Source: Pseudomonadota bacterium (lineage in GTDB: Bacteria > Pseudomonadota > Gammaproteobacteria > Burkholderiales > Thiobacillaceae). Taken from it: DNA of 64,000 nt. The notes under the pieces were generated by a model. It was not told the origin of the DNA. It ran no database searches and worked only from the letters and a program-made list of their open reading frames with translations. The translations under genes and the position numbers were made by a program. How positions within the stretch are numbered: position 1 is the stretch's first letter; every line of letters begins with the position of its first letter. The DNA lies in the NCBI GenBank assembly GCA_021847835.1, contig JAJZPR010000003.1, positions 62,001 through 126,000 of the forward strand. Reading direction: 5' to 3'. This document shows, in pieces, positions 1 to 9,808 of the stretch.

Positions 1-1758
1 GACTTTCGTCCGCTTGATTTTCATGGTTGGCGTCAGCAGGCCGTTTTCCACGGTCCACTGCTCCGGCGTGAAGTGCGCGCGCCGGATCTGGGCGTAGCCG
101 GGAAAGCCCCCGAGACGGGCGGCCAGTCTTGCCAGCAGCATCCTGTTCACGCGGCTGTCGGCCACGGTGTCCGCGCGCGCGGCATCCAGCTTGTGTTCCG
201 CGCACCAGGCCTGCCAGTGTTCGAGGCTGAGCGAAACGACGGCGGCGAGGCCGGGCTTGCCTTCGCCCGCGATCATGGCCTGCTCGAACAGGGGATCGAG
301 GGCGATGGCACATTCCAAGTCGCCGGGCGGGACTTTCTCGCCGTTGCTCATCACGATGATGTCCTTGATGCGCCCGGCGATGTGGAGGTGGCCGTGCTCG
401 TCCACGCGAACCTGGTCGCCGGTATGCAGCCAGCCGGCGCCGTCGATGGCGGCGCCGGTGGCCTCCGCGTCGCCCCAGTAGCCGCGCATCACGCAGCGGC
501 TGCGGGTGAGCAGTTCGTTGTTGTCGCCGATTTTGATTTCCACGCCCGGCAGCGGCGTGCCGATGCTGTCGGGGATGTTCGATTCCGGCCGGTTGACGGA
601 GACCACCGGCCCGGCTTCGGTGAGGCCGTAGCCTTGCAGCAGCGGCACGCCGAGGCCGATGAACACGCGGGCGATGTCGGGCGGCAGCGCGGCGCCGCCC
701 GAGATGGCGTACTTGAGCCGGCCGCCGAGCTTTTGCGCCACGCCGTCGGCCACGAGTTTTTTCAGGAGCGGCCAGGCCAGCAGTTCGGGATGCCAGGACG
801 CGCGTCCCTGTGCGTGTTCGAAGCGGCGCCAGCCCACATCGACCGCGAGCCTGAACAGGGCTTGCGCGGCGCCGCCCTTTTTCGCCAACGCATCCTGCAT
901 GCGCGCATGCACGCGCTCGTAGATGCGCGGCACCGAGATCAGCACGGTCGGACGGATGGTCTGCAAATCCTCCGCGAGCTGGTTGACGGAGCGCGCATAG
1001 GCCACCTCGCTGCCCAGCAGCATGGGCAGGTAATAGCCGCCGGTGCGCTCCAGCGTGTGCGACAGCGGCAGGAAGGAAAGAAACACCTCGTCGGGGCCGA
1101 AATCCGCGCAGCGGCTGGCAAACCAGGCGTTCCACAGCATGTTCCCGTGCGTGAGCATGACGCCCTTGGGCCGCCCGGTGGTGCCCGAGGTGTACACGAT
1201 GGAGGCAAGCAGGTCGGCGTTCAGCCGGCGCTCGGGCACGGGCGTGTCCTCAGCCTTTTTCAGCCAGGCTTCCGCTACCGCGAATTGCGGGCTCCAGTCG
1301 GTGAGCTTTTCCGGCGGCAGCAGGCTCACCACGCGTTCGAGTTTTTTCGAAGTGGCGACGATCTCCGCCACCTTGCGGTGCTGGAAGCGGCCCTCCACCA
1401 AGAGAAGCCGCGCGCCCGCGTTGTCAATGATCCAGGCGGCGTTGTCCGGGCGGTCGTCCAGGTACAGCGGCACCGTCACCAGCCCCAGGCCCAGCGCGGC
1501 CTGGTCGAAGATCACCCATTCCACGCAGTTTTTCAGCATCACCGCGACGCGGTCGCCGGGGGCGAGGCCTTCCTGCGTCAGCGCCGCCTGCCAGCGCGCG
1601 ACTTCGCGCGCGACTTCCGTCCAGGTGAAGCTTTTCCAGGTATTCGAGGCGGCGTCGAACTGGCGGTAGGCGGGCTTGTCGGGCGTGGCTGCCACGCGCT
1701 CGCGGAACAGGCCGGAGAGGCTTTGCGCCCGCTCCGGATGGATGGTTGCGGAAGACAT
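1..1758 (-). CDS. AMP-dependent synthetase / long-chain acyl-CoA ligase (3' end cut by window)
   Basis: Adenylate-forming enzyme expected to activate a fatty or other carboxylic acid with ATP and CoA. The window holds 586 codons from the ATG at 1758; the family is about 600 residues, so only the last few residues are missing beyond position 1. The AMP-binding signature YTSGTTGRPKG lies near residue 190, and GYGLTEAGP and the C-terminal hinge region with HIAGRIKD follow in the expected order. A GGAG ribosome site precedes the ATG. It may be cotranscribed with the methyltransferase gene that starts at 3049 and ends 28 bases upstream. Substrate chain length cannot be read from sequence; a FACL15-like long-chain ligase is the best guess. 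Confidence 0.9.
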   Translation of the reverse strand, partial: MSSATIHPERAQSLSGLFRERVAATPDKPAYRQFDAASNTWKSFTWTEVAREVARWQAALTQEGLAPGDRVAVMLKNCVEWVIFDQAALGLGLVTVPLYLDDRPDNAAWIIDNAGARLLLVEGRFQHRKVAEIVATSKKLERVVSLLPPEKLTDWSPQFAVAEAWLKKAEDTPVPERRLNADLLASIVYTSGTTGRPKGVMLTHGNMLWNAWFASRCADFGPDEVFLSFLPLSHTLERTGGYYLPMLLGSEVAYARSVNQLAEDLQTIRPTVLISVPRIYERVHARMQDALAKKGGAAQALFRLAVDVGWRRFEHAQGRASWHPELLAWPLLKKLVADGVAQKLGGRLKYAISGGAALPPDIARVFIGLGVPLLQGYGLTEAGPVVSVNRPESNIPDSIGTPLPGVEIKIGDNNELLTRSRCVMRGYWGDAEATGAAIDGAGWLHTGDQVRVDEHGHLHIAGRIKDIIVMSNGEKVPPGDLECAIALDPLFEQAMIAGEGKPGLAAVVSLSLEHWQAWCAEHKLDAARADTVADSRVNRMLLARLAARLGGFPGYAQIRRAHFTPEQWTVENGLLTPTMKIKRTKV

Positions 1759-1786
1759 GGAATGCCGTTCTCCGTTTGTTTCGCGT

Positions 1787-3049
1787 CTAGGCCTGCTTTT
1801 CCATTATGGCGGCAAAAAAACCGTCCGTGCCATGCACGGCAGGATTCAGTTGCAGATACTCGCCGGTATCGAGCGCCACGCGGCCTGCGGCCAGCGCCTC
1901 GTTCGCGGGCACGCGCCCGAACCCGGGATGCTCGGCGAGAAAGTTTTCCACGATGGCCTGGTTCTCCGCCGGCAGCAGGCTGCACGTGGCGTAGACCAGG
2001 CGCCCGCCGGCCTTCACCAGCTTGCTGCCTGCGCGGATCAGGCTCGCCTGTGTCTTCGTGAGCGAGGCCACCGTGTCGGGCGACTGGCGGAATTTCAGAT
2101 CCGGGTTGCGGCGCAGCGTGCCCAGGCCCGAGCAGGGTGCATCGATCAGCACGCGGTCGAGCTTGCCGGCCAGGCGCTTCAGACGCGTGTCGTTTTCGTT
2201 GGCGATCACCTGCGCGGTGACGTTCGACAGGCCCGAGCGCTTGAGGCGCGGCGACAGTTTCGACAGCCGCTTTTCGTTGATGTCGAAGGCATACAGCCGG
2301 CCGGATGACGCCATGGCGGCACCCAATGCCAGGGTCTTGCCGCCTGCGCCCGCGCACAGGTCCGCCACCATCTCCCCGCGCCGCGCGCCGGTCAACAGCG
2401 CCAGCAACTGGCTGCCCTCGTCCTGCACTTCGATGAGGCCTTCCTTGAACAAGGGGTGGCGAGAAAGGTCGAAGGCATGCGCGATGCGGATACCCCAGGG
2501 CGAATAGGGCGTGGGCTGCGCCTCGATATCGGTTTCCCGCAACTTGGCCAGTACCGCATCGCGGTTGGCCTTGTGGATGTTCACGCGCAGATCCAGCGGC
2601 GCGGGCTGTTGCAGCGCGCGGCCCAGCGCGAGGATCGCCGCGTCGTCGCAGGTGCCATGCAGGGACTCGATCACCCAGTCCGGCAGCTCGGCCTGCACGG
2701 AAAGCGGTGCGCCGTCGAACGATTTGGCCTTCGCCTCGGCAAGCCTGGCCCGGTCCTTCTCGCGCGTGAGCGGTTCCAGCTCGCGCAGGCTGATGCCTGC
2801 AAAGCGCGCGAGCCACATGAGCAGCAACAGCCGCGGCACGGCGTCCGGCATGAGCCAGCGCAGCGCCAGCAACCGGCGCAGCACGCCGTATATGCAGTCG
2901 GCGATTTGCGCGCGGTCGTGGCTGCCGAGTTTTGAGTTTCGGCGGAAATGTGCCGATAACAGGGCATCGGCCGGCGCCGCGAATTGCAGCACCTCGACCA
3001 GCAGGGTGCTTGCTTCCTGGAACTGGGCTGGGGTAAGTTTGAGCGGCAC
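1787..3049 (-). CDS. RsmB/NOP-type 16S rRNA (cytosine-C5) methyltransferase
   Basis: SAM-dependent methyltransferase that makes 5-methylcytosine in rRNA, 420 residues. The N-terminal part looks like a NusB-type RNA-binding helical domain (DRAQIADCIYGVLRR). The catalytic half has the SAM loop DLCAGAGGKT, DAPCSGLGTLRRNPD with one cysteine, and YATCSLLPAEN with the second cysteine; this two-cysteine layout is diagnostic for the RsmB/RsmF/NOP2 family. It is close to E. coli RsmB in length, but it does not sit in the usual fmt-rsmB context, so the exact target base is uncertain. Its start codon is only 7 bases from the divergent gene at 3057. Confidence 0.88.
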   Translation of the reverse strand: MPLKLTPAQFQEASTLLVEVLQFAAPADALLSAHFRRNSKLGSHDRAQIADCIYGVLRRLLALRWLMPDAVPRLLLLMWLARFAGISLRELEPLTREKDRARLAEAKAKSFDGAPLSVQAELPDWVIESLHGTCDDAAILALGRALQQPAPLDLRVNIHKANRDAVLAKLRETDIEAQPTPYSPWGIRIAHAFDLSRHPLFKEGLIEVQDEGSQLLALLTGARRGEMVADLCAGAGGKTLALGAAMASSGRLYAFDINEKRLSKLSPRLKRSGLSNVTAQVIANENDTRLKRLAGKLDRVLIDAPCSGLGTLRRNPDLKFRQSPDTVASLTKTQASLIRAGSKLVKAGGRLVYATCSLLPAENQAIVENFLAEHPGFGRVPANEALAAGRVALDTGEYLQLNPAVHGTDGFFAAIMEKQA

Positions 3050-3056
3050 GGGAAAA

Positions 3057-3464
3057 ATGATGGAACTGACGCTATACAGGGAAGAGCCGATTCTACGCGA
3101 GACGCGGCATTTGCCGGCGGATGTCTACAACCTTGCGCATCTGCTGCTGGTGCGCTCCGGCAAACCCTGCGTGTTCGTGCCCATCCGCAGCATGCAGTAC
3201 CTCGCCGTCATCGATCGGGAGGAAATCGTGTTCGTCGACCGCGAACTGCCTTCCCGGGTGCAGATCGCCTGGCAGGCCTTTCACCGCCAGGAAAGAAACG
3301 CGCTCGATGAGCGCATCGGGTTCGATGCCGCCTTCTACACGCCCGAGTCCTTGCAGATCATGGCGCGGCTGATGAGCGAATTCCCCAAAGCCATGCAGGA
3401 CATGGCCGGCAAGGAGCGCATCGAGGCGCCGGCCGCCGTGCTGCCGTTTCCCGGCAAGTGCTGA
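3057..3464 (+). CDS. Hypothetical protein, 135 aa
   Basis: Not recognised. The frame is open further upstream, but that part lies opposite the methyltransferase gene, so I place the start at the double ATG at 3057 (MMELTLYREEP). The protein is soluble, with no signal peptide or membrane segment. A central stretch (VFVPIRSMQYLAVIDREEIV) looks like a compact beta-rich domain, followed by a basic, helical part and a C-terminus ending in PFPGKC. It is divergent from the rRNA methyltransferase gene with a 7-base gap and faces the YdcH-like gene 9 bases beyond its stop. No catalytic motif is visible. Coding status rests on frame length and codon use like the neighbours. Confidence 0.65.
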   Translation: MMELTLYREEPILRETRHLPADVYNLAHLLLVRSGKPCVFVPIRSMQYLAVIDREEIVFVDRELPSRVQIAWQAFHRQERNALDERIGFDAAFYTPESLQIMARLMSEFPKAMQDMAGKERIEAPAAVLPFPGKC

Positions 3465-3473
3465 TGGAGGCGC

Positions 3474-3689
3474 TCAGGCGGGGATATCCGGCACCAGCAT
3501 CATGCCCAGCTGCTCGATCTCGTCCTTGATGTGCAGCTTGCGCTTTTTCAGGCGCTGCAAGGCGAACTTGTCGCCGAAGCCGGTGGTCTCAAGGTGGTTG
3601 ATGATCGCATCCAGGTCGCGATGCTCGGTCTCCAGCGCAGCGATGCGGACGCGGATTTTCACGGCTTCGGTGTCGCTCAGAATAGCCAT
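3474..3689 (-). CDS. YdcH/DUF465 family small protein
   Basis: A 71-residue, highly charged, almost entirely helical protein of the DUF465 (YdcH) family, predicted to form an antiparallel coiled-coil hairpin. The family signature is the [19 protein letters not shown] stretch near the C-terminus. The molecular function of the family is not established. It is convergent with the 135-residue gene and divergent from purE; the 62-base gap to purE must hold promoters for both directions. Confidence 0.85.
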   Translation of the reverse strand: MAILSDTEAVKIRVRIAALETEHRDLDAIINHLETTGFGDKFALQRLKKRKLHIKDEIEQLGMMLVPDIPA

Positions 3690-3751
3690 GGCATCCAGTC
3701 AAGAGTCATGATTTCGGTAGAATACACGCTTTGAAACCAACAGGATCAGCC

Positions 3752-4243
3752 ATGTCCCAGCCACTCGTCGGTGTCGTCATGGGGTCTAACAGCGACTGGG
3801 AAGTGATGCAGCACGCCGTCGCCCAGCTCAAGGCCTTCGGCATTCCCTTCGAGGCGCGCGTCGTGTCCGCCCACCGCACGCCGGACCTGCTCTACGAATA
3901 CGCCGCCGCGGCCGAGTCGCGGGGCCTGAAGGCCATCATCGCCGGCGCCGGCGGTGCGGCCCACCTGCCGGGCATGCTGGCGGCCAAGACCATCGTGCCG
4001 GTGCTGGGCGTGCCGGTGCCGTCCAAATACCTGAAGGGGCAGGACTCGCTCTATTCCATCGTGCAGATGCCCAAGGGCATTCCCGTCGCCACGTTTGCGA
4101 TTGGGGAAGCGGGCGCGGCCAATGCCGGCCTGTTCGCAGTAAGCATGATCGCGCGCGACAACCCCGAAGTGGCGCAGAAGCTCGCGAAATTCCGCCGGGA
4201 ACTGACCGAGACCGTGCTCGCCATGCAACTGCCCGAGAACTGA
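3752..4243 (+). CDS. purE: N5-carboxyaminoimidazole ribonucleotide mutase
   Basis: Converts N5-CAIR to CAIR in de novo purine synthesis, in the cytoplasm, acting after PurK. 163 residues, the normal size for class I PurE. The motif [10 protein letters not shown] at the N-terminus and [12 protein letters not shown] (with the catalytic histidine) are intact, as is the glycine-rich [12 protein letters not shown] loop. The start is the ATG at 3752, preceded by AGGA; an in-frame TTG at 3731 is less likely. A TAGAAT -10-like hexamer lies at 3718-3723, without a clear -35. It is followed by purK after a 96-base gap holding a small inverted repeat. Confidence 0.97.
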   Translation: MSQPLVGVVMGSNSDWEVMQHAVAQLKAFGIPFEARVVSAHRTPDLLYEYAAAAESRGLKAIIAGAGGAAHLPGMLAAKTIVPVLGVPVPSKYLKGQDSLYSIVQMPKGIPVATFAIGEAGAANAGLFAVSMIARDNPEVAQKLAKFRRELTETVLAMQLPEN

Positions 4244-4258
4244 CATCAAAAATGAACC

Positions 4259-4318
4259 GCAGGGGGCGCGGAGTACTCAGTGGAAAACCAGAACGAAATC
4301 TTGCTCCGCGCCCTCCGC
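4259..4318. repeat. Intergenic inverted repeat of the CACGGAG type, between purE and purK
   Basis: The 96-base purE-purK gap holds two arms. The left arm is GGGGCGCGGAG at 4263-4273. The right arm, CTCCGCGCCCT at 4304-4314, is its reverse complement at 10 of 11 positions. They are separated by about 30 AT-richer bases. The wording resembles the longer CACAGAG/CACGGAG elements near 17878, 20227 and 49679, so I treat it as a degenerate member of the same family. It could form an RNA hairpin within the purEK message. Confidence 0.5.
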
Positions 4319-4339
4319 GCAAATAAAAACCGACTTGCA

Positions 4340-5473
4340 ATGATTAAACTTCCCATCCTGCCCGGCGCCATCCTCGGCATCCTCGGCGGCGGCCAGCTCG
4401 GCCGCATGTTCACCATCGCCGCCCGCACCATGGGCTACAAGGTCATGGTGCTCGACCCCGATCCGCAAAGCCCCGCCGGGCAGATGGCCGATGTGCACCT
4501 GCAGGCCGGCTACGACGACCACGGCGCGCTGAAGAAAATGGCCGAAGCCTGCGCCGCCGTCACCACGGAATTTGAGAACGTGCCCGCCGAAAGCCTCATC
4601 GAGCTTTCGCGCAACTGCCGCGTGTCGCCCGGCGCCGAGGCCGTCGCCATCGTGCAGGACCGCAGCCGCGAAAAGACCTGGCTGCGCGACAACGGCTTTC
4701 CCACCGCGCCGTTCGCGCTGGTCGGCAGCGAGGGCGAACTGGAAGCCGCCGCGCAAGTCACCGGCTTCCCCGCCATCCTCAAGGTCAGCCGCTTCGGCTA
4801 CGACGGCAAGGGCCAGTGCCGCGTGGGCTCGATGGCTGAACTCAAGACCGCCTTTGCCGAGATGGAGGGCAATCCCTGCGTGCTGGAAGGCTTCGTCAGC
4901 CTGGAATGCGAAGTCTCCGTGGTGCTCGGGCGCGGCGATGACGGCGAATGCCGCGCCTGGCCGGTGGGCGAGAACCGTCACGAGAACGGCATCCTCGACG
5001 TCTCCATCGTACCCGCGCGAATTTCCGGTGCGCTGGCACAGCAGGCACTGGACATGGCGGTGCAGGTGGCGGGGAAGCTTGGCTATGTGGGCGTCATGGC
5101 GGTGGAATATTTCGTGGATAAAATGGGCGGTCTCATGATCAACGAAATCGCCCCGCGCCCGCACAACTCCGGCCACTACACCCTGGATGCCTGCGTCACC
5201 GATCAGTTCGAGCAGCAGGTGCGCGCGCTGGCCGGCCTGCCGCTGGGCGACACCCGCCTGCTCTCGCCTGCGGTCATGGTCAACATCCTCGGCGACCGCT
5301 GGAAAAACGGCGGCCCGAATTGGGGCGCGCTGCTCGCCCACCCCAACATCAAGTTGCATCTTTACGGCAAGGAAGCCGCGCGGCCCGCCCGCAAGATGGG
5401 GCATTTCAACGTGCTCGATGCAGACCTCGGCGAGGCGCTGAGGCTGGCTGAGCAGATGAGGGAACAGCTATGA
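4340..5473 (+). CDS. purK: N5-carboxyaminoimidazole ribonucleotide synthase
   Basis: ATP-grasp enzyme that makes N5-CAIR from AIR, bicarbonate and ATP and feeds PurE. 377 residues. The N-terminal nucleotide-binding motif is GILGGGQLGRM. The central ATP-grasp part includes LKVSRFGYDGKGQ, and the metal/ATP loop FEINEIAPRPHNSGH-like signature is present as INEIAPRPHNSGHYT. I place the start at the ATG at 4340 because the protein then begins MIKLPILPGA, as in the family. An upstream in-frame GTG at 4280 would add residues encoded by the intergenic repeat. Its stop overlaps the start of manC by four bases, so the two are probably translationally coupled. Confidence 0.96.
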   Translation: MIKLPILPGAILGILGGGQLGRMFTIAARTMGYKVMVLDPDPQSPAGQMADVHLQAGYDDHGALKKMAEACAAVTTEFENVPAESLIELSRNCRVSPGAEAVAIVQDRSREKTWLRDNGFPTAPFALVGSEGELEAAAQVTGFPAILKVSRFGYDGKGQCRVGSMAELKTAFAEMEGNPCVLEGFVSLECEVSVVLGRGDDGECRAWPVGENRHENGILDVSIVPARISGALAQQALDMAVQVAGKLGYVGVMAVEYFVDKMGGLMINEIAPRPHNSGHYTLDACVTDQFEQQVRALAGLPLGDTRLLSPAVMVNILGDRWKNGGPNWGALLAHPNIKLHLYGKEAARPARKMGHFNVLDADLGEALRLAEQMREQL

Positions 5474-6888
5474 TCCATCCAGTCATTCTTTCCGGCGGAT
5501 CCGGCACGCGGTTGTGGCCGCTGTCGCGCGCCGCGCTGCCCAAGCAGCTTCTGCCGCTGGTGTCCGAGCACTCAATGCTGCAGGAAACCGTGCAACGCCT
5601 TGCAGGCCTGCCTGATGTGGGTACGCCCATGGTGGTGTGCGGCAACGACCATCGCTTCCTGGTGGCAGAGCAGATGCAGGAAATCGGCGTCGAACGTCCC
5701 GCCCTGCTGCTGGAGCCCATGGGCCGCAACACCGCGCCCGCCGTCGCGGTCGCCGCGCTGGCGCTGATGGAGCACGAGGCCGACGGCGTCATGCTGGTGC
5801 TGCCGGCCGACCACCTGATAAGCGATATCGAGGGTTTTCACGCGGCCATAGCGCGCGCCGTCGAGGCGGCGAAGCAGGGCTTCCTCGTCACCTTCGGCGT
5901 CAAGCCGGATGCGCCCGAAACCGGCTACGGCTACATCCGCCGCGGCGAGGCCCTGGCCGCGCTCGACGACACGTACAAGGTTGGCGCCTTCGTCGAAAAG
6001 CCCGGCCGCGCCACCGCCGAAACCTACCTCGATAGCGGCGACTACTACTGGAACAGCGGCATGTTCGCGTTCAAGGCCGCGCGCTACTTGCAGGAACTGG
6101 AAAAACACCGTCCCGACATCCTCGAATCCGCCCGCGCCGCCTGGCTAAGCCGCAAGGCCGATCTCGACTTCTGCCGCCTCGATGCCGGCGCCTTCGAGTC
6201 CTGTCCCTCGGAGTCGATCGACTACGCCGTCATGGAAAAGACCGATGCCGCCGCCGTGATCCCTGTCGACATCGGCTGGAGCGACGTCGGCTCCTGGTCC
6301 TCGCTGTGGCAGACCGCGCAGGGGCGCGACGCGCAAGGCAACATCGTGCGCGGCGATGTCATGCTGGAGCAGGTCGGCAACTCCTACGTGCGCGCCGAAA
6401 GCCGCATGGTGGCGGCCATCGGCGTGGAAGACATGATCATCGTCGAGACCGCCGACGCCGTCATGGTCGCCCCCAAGAGCCAGGCCCAGCAGGTGAAGAG
6501 GATCGTCGAGCGCCTGCAGGACGGTGAGCGCGGCGAGCATCTCAATCACACCCGCGTGTTCCGTCCCTGGGGCTGGTTCGAACAACGCGACGTCGGCGAG
6601 CGCTTCCAGGTCAAAAGAATAATGTTGAAGCCCGGCGCCAAGATTTCCCTGCAATCGCACCAGCACCGCAGCGAGCACTGGGTGGTGGTGAACGGTACTG
6701 CCAGGGTCACGCGCGGAGAGGACGTCCTCACCCTGCACGAGAACCAGTCCACCTATATTCCCGCCGGCATGGTGCACCGCCTGGAAAACCCCGCCGCCGA
6801 ACCCCTGCACATCGTCGAGATCCAGTCCGGGGCTTATCTTGGCGAAGACGACATCGTGCGGCTGGAGGATGTCTACAAGCGTGACTAG
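5470..6888 (+). CDS. manC: Mannose-1-phosphate guanylyltransferase / mannose-6-phosphate isomerase
   Basis: Bifunctional type II enzyme supplying GDP-mannose for surface polysaccharide. 472 residues, the usual length. The N-terminal nucleotidyltransferase domain opens with LSGGSGTRLWPLSR and contains FVEKPGRATAE. The C-terminal cupin isomerase domain has RPWGWFEQRD and the metal-binding stretch SLQSHQHRSEHW. ATGA overlap with purK puts it in the same transcription unit, an unusual pairing of purine and sugar-nucleotide genes; GTP demand could be the link, but that is speculation. galE follows 41 bases later. Confidence 0.95.
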   Translation: MIHPVILSGGSGTRLWPLSRAALPKQLLPLVSEHSMLQETVQRLAGLPDVGTPMVVCGNDHRFLVAEQMQEIGVERPALLLEPMGRNTAPAVAVAALALMEHEADGVMLVLPADHLISDIEGFHAAIARAVEAAKQGFLVTFGVKPDAPETGYGYIRRGEALAALDDTYKVGAFVEKPGRATAETYLDSGDYYWNSGMFAFKAARYLQELEKHRPDILESARAAWLSRKADLDFCRLDAGAFESCPSESIDYAVMEKTDAAAVIPVDIGWSDVGSWSSLWQTAQGRDAQGNIVRGDVMLEQVGNSYVRAESRMVAAIGVEDMIIVETADAVMVAPKSQAQQVKRIVERLQDGERGEHLNHTRVFRPWGWFEQRDVGERFQVKRIMLKPGAKISLQSHQHRSEHWVVVNGTARVTRGEDVLTLHENQSTYIPAGMVHRLENPAAEPLHIVEIQSGAYLGEDDIVRLEDVYKRD

Positions 6889-6929
6889 GGCCGGTTCACG
6901 CCATGAATGGCCTTGGCCATGAGGAAAAA

Positions 6930-7916
<987 letters not shown>

Positions 7917-8030
7917 TTGCGGCGGGATCGAGATGCGGCTGCGCGGGAATGCGCCGTACATGAGCAAACACGGCGGCATGCAGAGAGGGCGCTGTCGCAG
8001 CGCAGTTTGCAAGGCCGCCGAATTGGCTGC

Positions 8031-9107
8031 CTATCGCGCCTTGATGCTCACCGCCTCCAGCACCCATTCCATGCCGTCCTCGTCGACATAGCTGACTTTC
8101 ACGGGCAGGGAGTGCCGTTCCGGCGCAAGCCACAGGTGCGTGTCGCTCGAATCGCCCGCACGCGCGACGTGCAGGGTTTTCAGTTCGCCGAGCGGCGTGA
8201 TCAGGGTTTCCTCGCCGAGCGTGCGGTAGGGATAGCCTTTCACTTTCTTGCTGCTGGCGGCGACGATGAGGCCGTCATTGGTGTCGCGGGCGACCAGGGC
8301 CAGTTGATAGATCGAACTCAGCGGATCCTGCACGCCCGTGAGCAGAGGCAGTTCCTGGGTGCGCGCGCCGCGTTTGGCACTGGTGCGGGTGGAGGTGATG
8401 ACGTTGCCGGCGTAATCGAATTCCAGGGTCTCCGTCTTGCCGCCGGGACGCCGTGTTTCATAGCGTTTGGGCATCAGACCCAGCGGGCCGATGCCACCGC
8501 TGCTTTTCTGGACCAGTTTCCCGCTCACGAACAGGCCGGCGAGGCCGGTGGCTTCCGCCACGGTTTCAATCGTGTAATGCTGCCCCGATTGCTGCCATGT
8601 GTGAACCTGGCGGCCGCTCAGCAAGCCTTTCAATTCATACACGATCTCGATGTGCTCGGGCAGGTCGCGGATGCGCTGCGCGGCCTGGGTGAGGATGGCG
8701 TGCGGCTGGGCCGAAGGCGGCGGTGCTTCCGCCTCGGGCAGCGGCAGGAGGGGCTCGGGCGCGGGCGGCGCAGCCTCCTCCGGCGGGAGCATGGCGGGGG
8801 GAGGGGGGGCGTCCGCCCATGTTTCGGCCGGCTCCGGTTTTGGCTGCGGTCTGGGCCGGGCCGGCGAGCGGACAGGTTTTGCCGGCTCGCCGACGGTTTC
8901 AGGTTCGGGCCGGGGTGGGGCCTCGAATTGCTCGACAGGTTCAAGCCGCGCTTCCAGCGGCGGCAAGCCTTCGAACTGCATTTCCGGGAAGCGAAGGCCG
9001 GCGAGAAAAAACGCGTGCAGGGCAAGCGATGCCGCGAGCCCCAGCCAGAACGCGCGCCCGACGCTGCGCAAGGCCGAGAAACCGCGGCGCTCGCCGGCTG
9101 GGCTCAT
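8031..9107 (-). CDS. DUF3108 protein with membrane anchor and proline-rich linker
   Basis: 358 residues. The N-terminus has a short basic segment, one hydrophobic helix near residues 17-35 (FWLGLAASLALHAFFLAGL), then about 80 residues extremely rich in proline, glutamate and alanine, then a C-terminal DUF3108-like domain ending WVLEAVSIKAR. This layout resembles TonB: an inner-membrane anchor with a rigid periplasmic linker. The start is the ATG at 9107, which overlaps the stop of the upstream DUF3108 gene (ATGA). The pair probably arose by duplication of the DUF3108 domain. Function unknown; a periplasmic or envelope role is inferred from topology. Confidence 0.8.
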   Translation of the reverse strand: MSPAGERRGFSALRSVGRAFWLGLAASLALHAFFLAGLRFPEMQFEGLPPLEARLEPVEQFEAPPRPEPETVGEPAKPVRSPARPRPQPKPEPAETWADAPPPPAMLPPEEAAPPAPEPLLPLPEAEAPPPSAQPHAILTQAAQRIRDLPEHIEIVYELKGLLSGRQVHTWQQSGQHYTIETVAEATGLAGLFVSGKLVQKSSGGIGPLGLMPKRYETRRPGGKTETLEFDYAGNVITSTRTSAKRGARTQELPLLTGVQDPLSSIYQLALVARDTNDGLIVAASSKKVKGYPYRTLGEETLITPLGELKTLHVARAGDSSDTHLWLAPERHSLPVKVSYVDEDGMEWVLEAVSIKAR

Positions 9108-9799
9108 GTCCCCTGGTAATTCAGCCGGGTAAGCTGCTGTTCGAAAACCCCGGCTTCTTCCTTGACCCTGATGCGCAGGGGCAGGTGATGCAGGGCCGGT
9201 GCGATCCAGACCGAAATGGCGTTTTCGCCGGGTTCGTCGAGGATGCGGCGGTACTCCACGGTTTCGAATGTGCCCAGCGGCGTGTCCATGCGCCCGCCCG
9301 GCAGTTTTTCGTAGCGGTAGCGGATGAGCTTGCGGCCGTTGCTGACCGGGAATTCCAGTTGCTGGGGCAGCTTGCCGGCAAGGGTGACGGTGTAGAGCTG
9401 GGTCAGCGCGTCCTGCGTGCCTTCGGGCAGTTCGACCTGCTGGCTGCTGCCCTTGTACTGATGGGTCAACACCTTCTTTTGCCAGTCGAAATCCGCTGAC
9501 GCCACCTTGCCGGGGGCGTTGCTGCGCATCTGCCGGTAGTGCAGCGGAACGAAGCGCTGCGCCTGGAGCTTGCCTTCGCTGGTGAGCGTCAGCATGGGCA
9601 GAAACATGGCCAGGTTGCCGTTGGGCCTGGCTTCGCTGGTCAGCTGGTAACGCACGCCCTCGCGCTTGAAACGGTCGGTGACGTTGCCCACATATTGGTC
9701 GTTGAAAGTGAAACGGTAGCTCAGCTCGAACTGCCGGGGTTCCTTGGCCAAAACGGATGCAGAGACCAGCGCCAGCAGCAGCGCAATGACGGATTTCAT
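9104..9799 (-). CDS. DUF3108 family exported protein
   Basis: 231 residues with a clear signal peptide (MKSVIALLLALVSASVLA, cleavage expected after ALA/KE). The mature part is the DUF3108 beta-rich domain, with the conserved stretch PLGTFETVEYRRI and the ending LRIRVKEEAGVFEQQL. The family has no established biochemical function; members are periplasmic. It lies 9 bases downstream of purN and overlaps the following DUF3108 gene by four bases, so purM, purN and both DUF3108 genes form one minus-strand unit. Confidence 0.85.
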   Translation of the reverse strand: MKSVIALLLALVSASVLAKEPRQFELSYRFTFNDQYVGNVTDRFKREGVRYQLTSEARPNGNLAMFLPMLTLTSEGKLQAQRFVPLHYRQMRSNAPGKVASADFDWQKKVLTHQYKGSSQQVELPEGTQDALTQLYTVTLAGKLPQQLEFPVSNGRKLIRYRYEKLPGGRMDTPLGTFETVEYRRILDEPGENAISVWIAPALHHLPLRIRVKEEAGVFEQQLTRLNYQGT

Positions 9800-9808
9800 T
9801 TTGTCGTC

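Noticed and set aside
73-2061. Long plus-strand open frame opposite the acyl-CoA ligase gene
   Set aside because: Arginine- and glycine-rich product with no domain; the minus strand encodes a complete motif set. Such antisense frames are common in GC-rich DNA.
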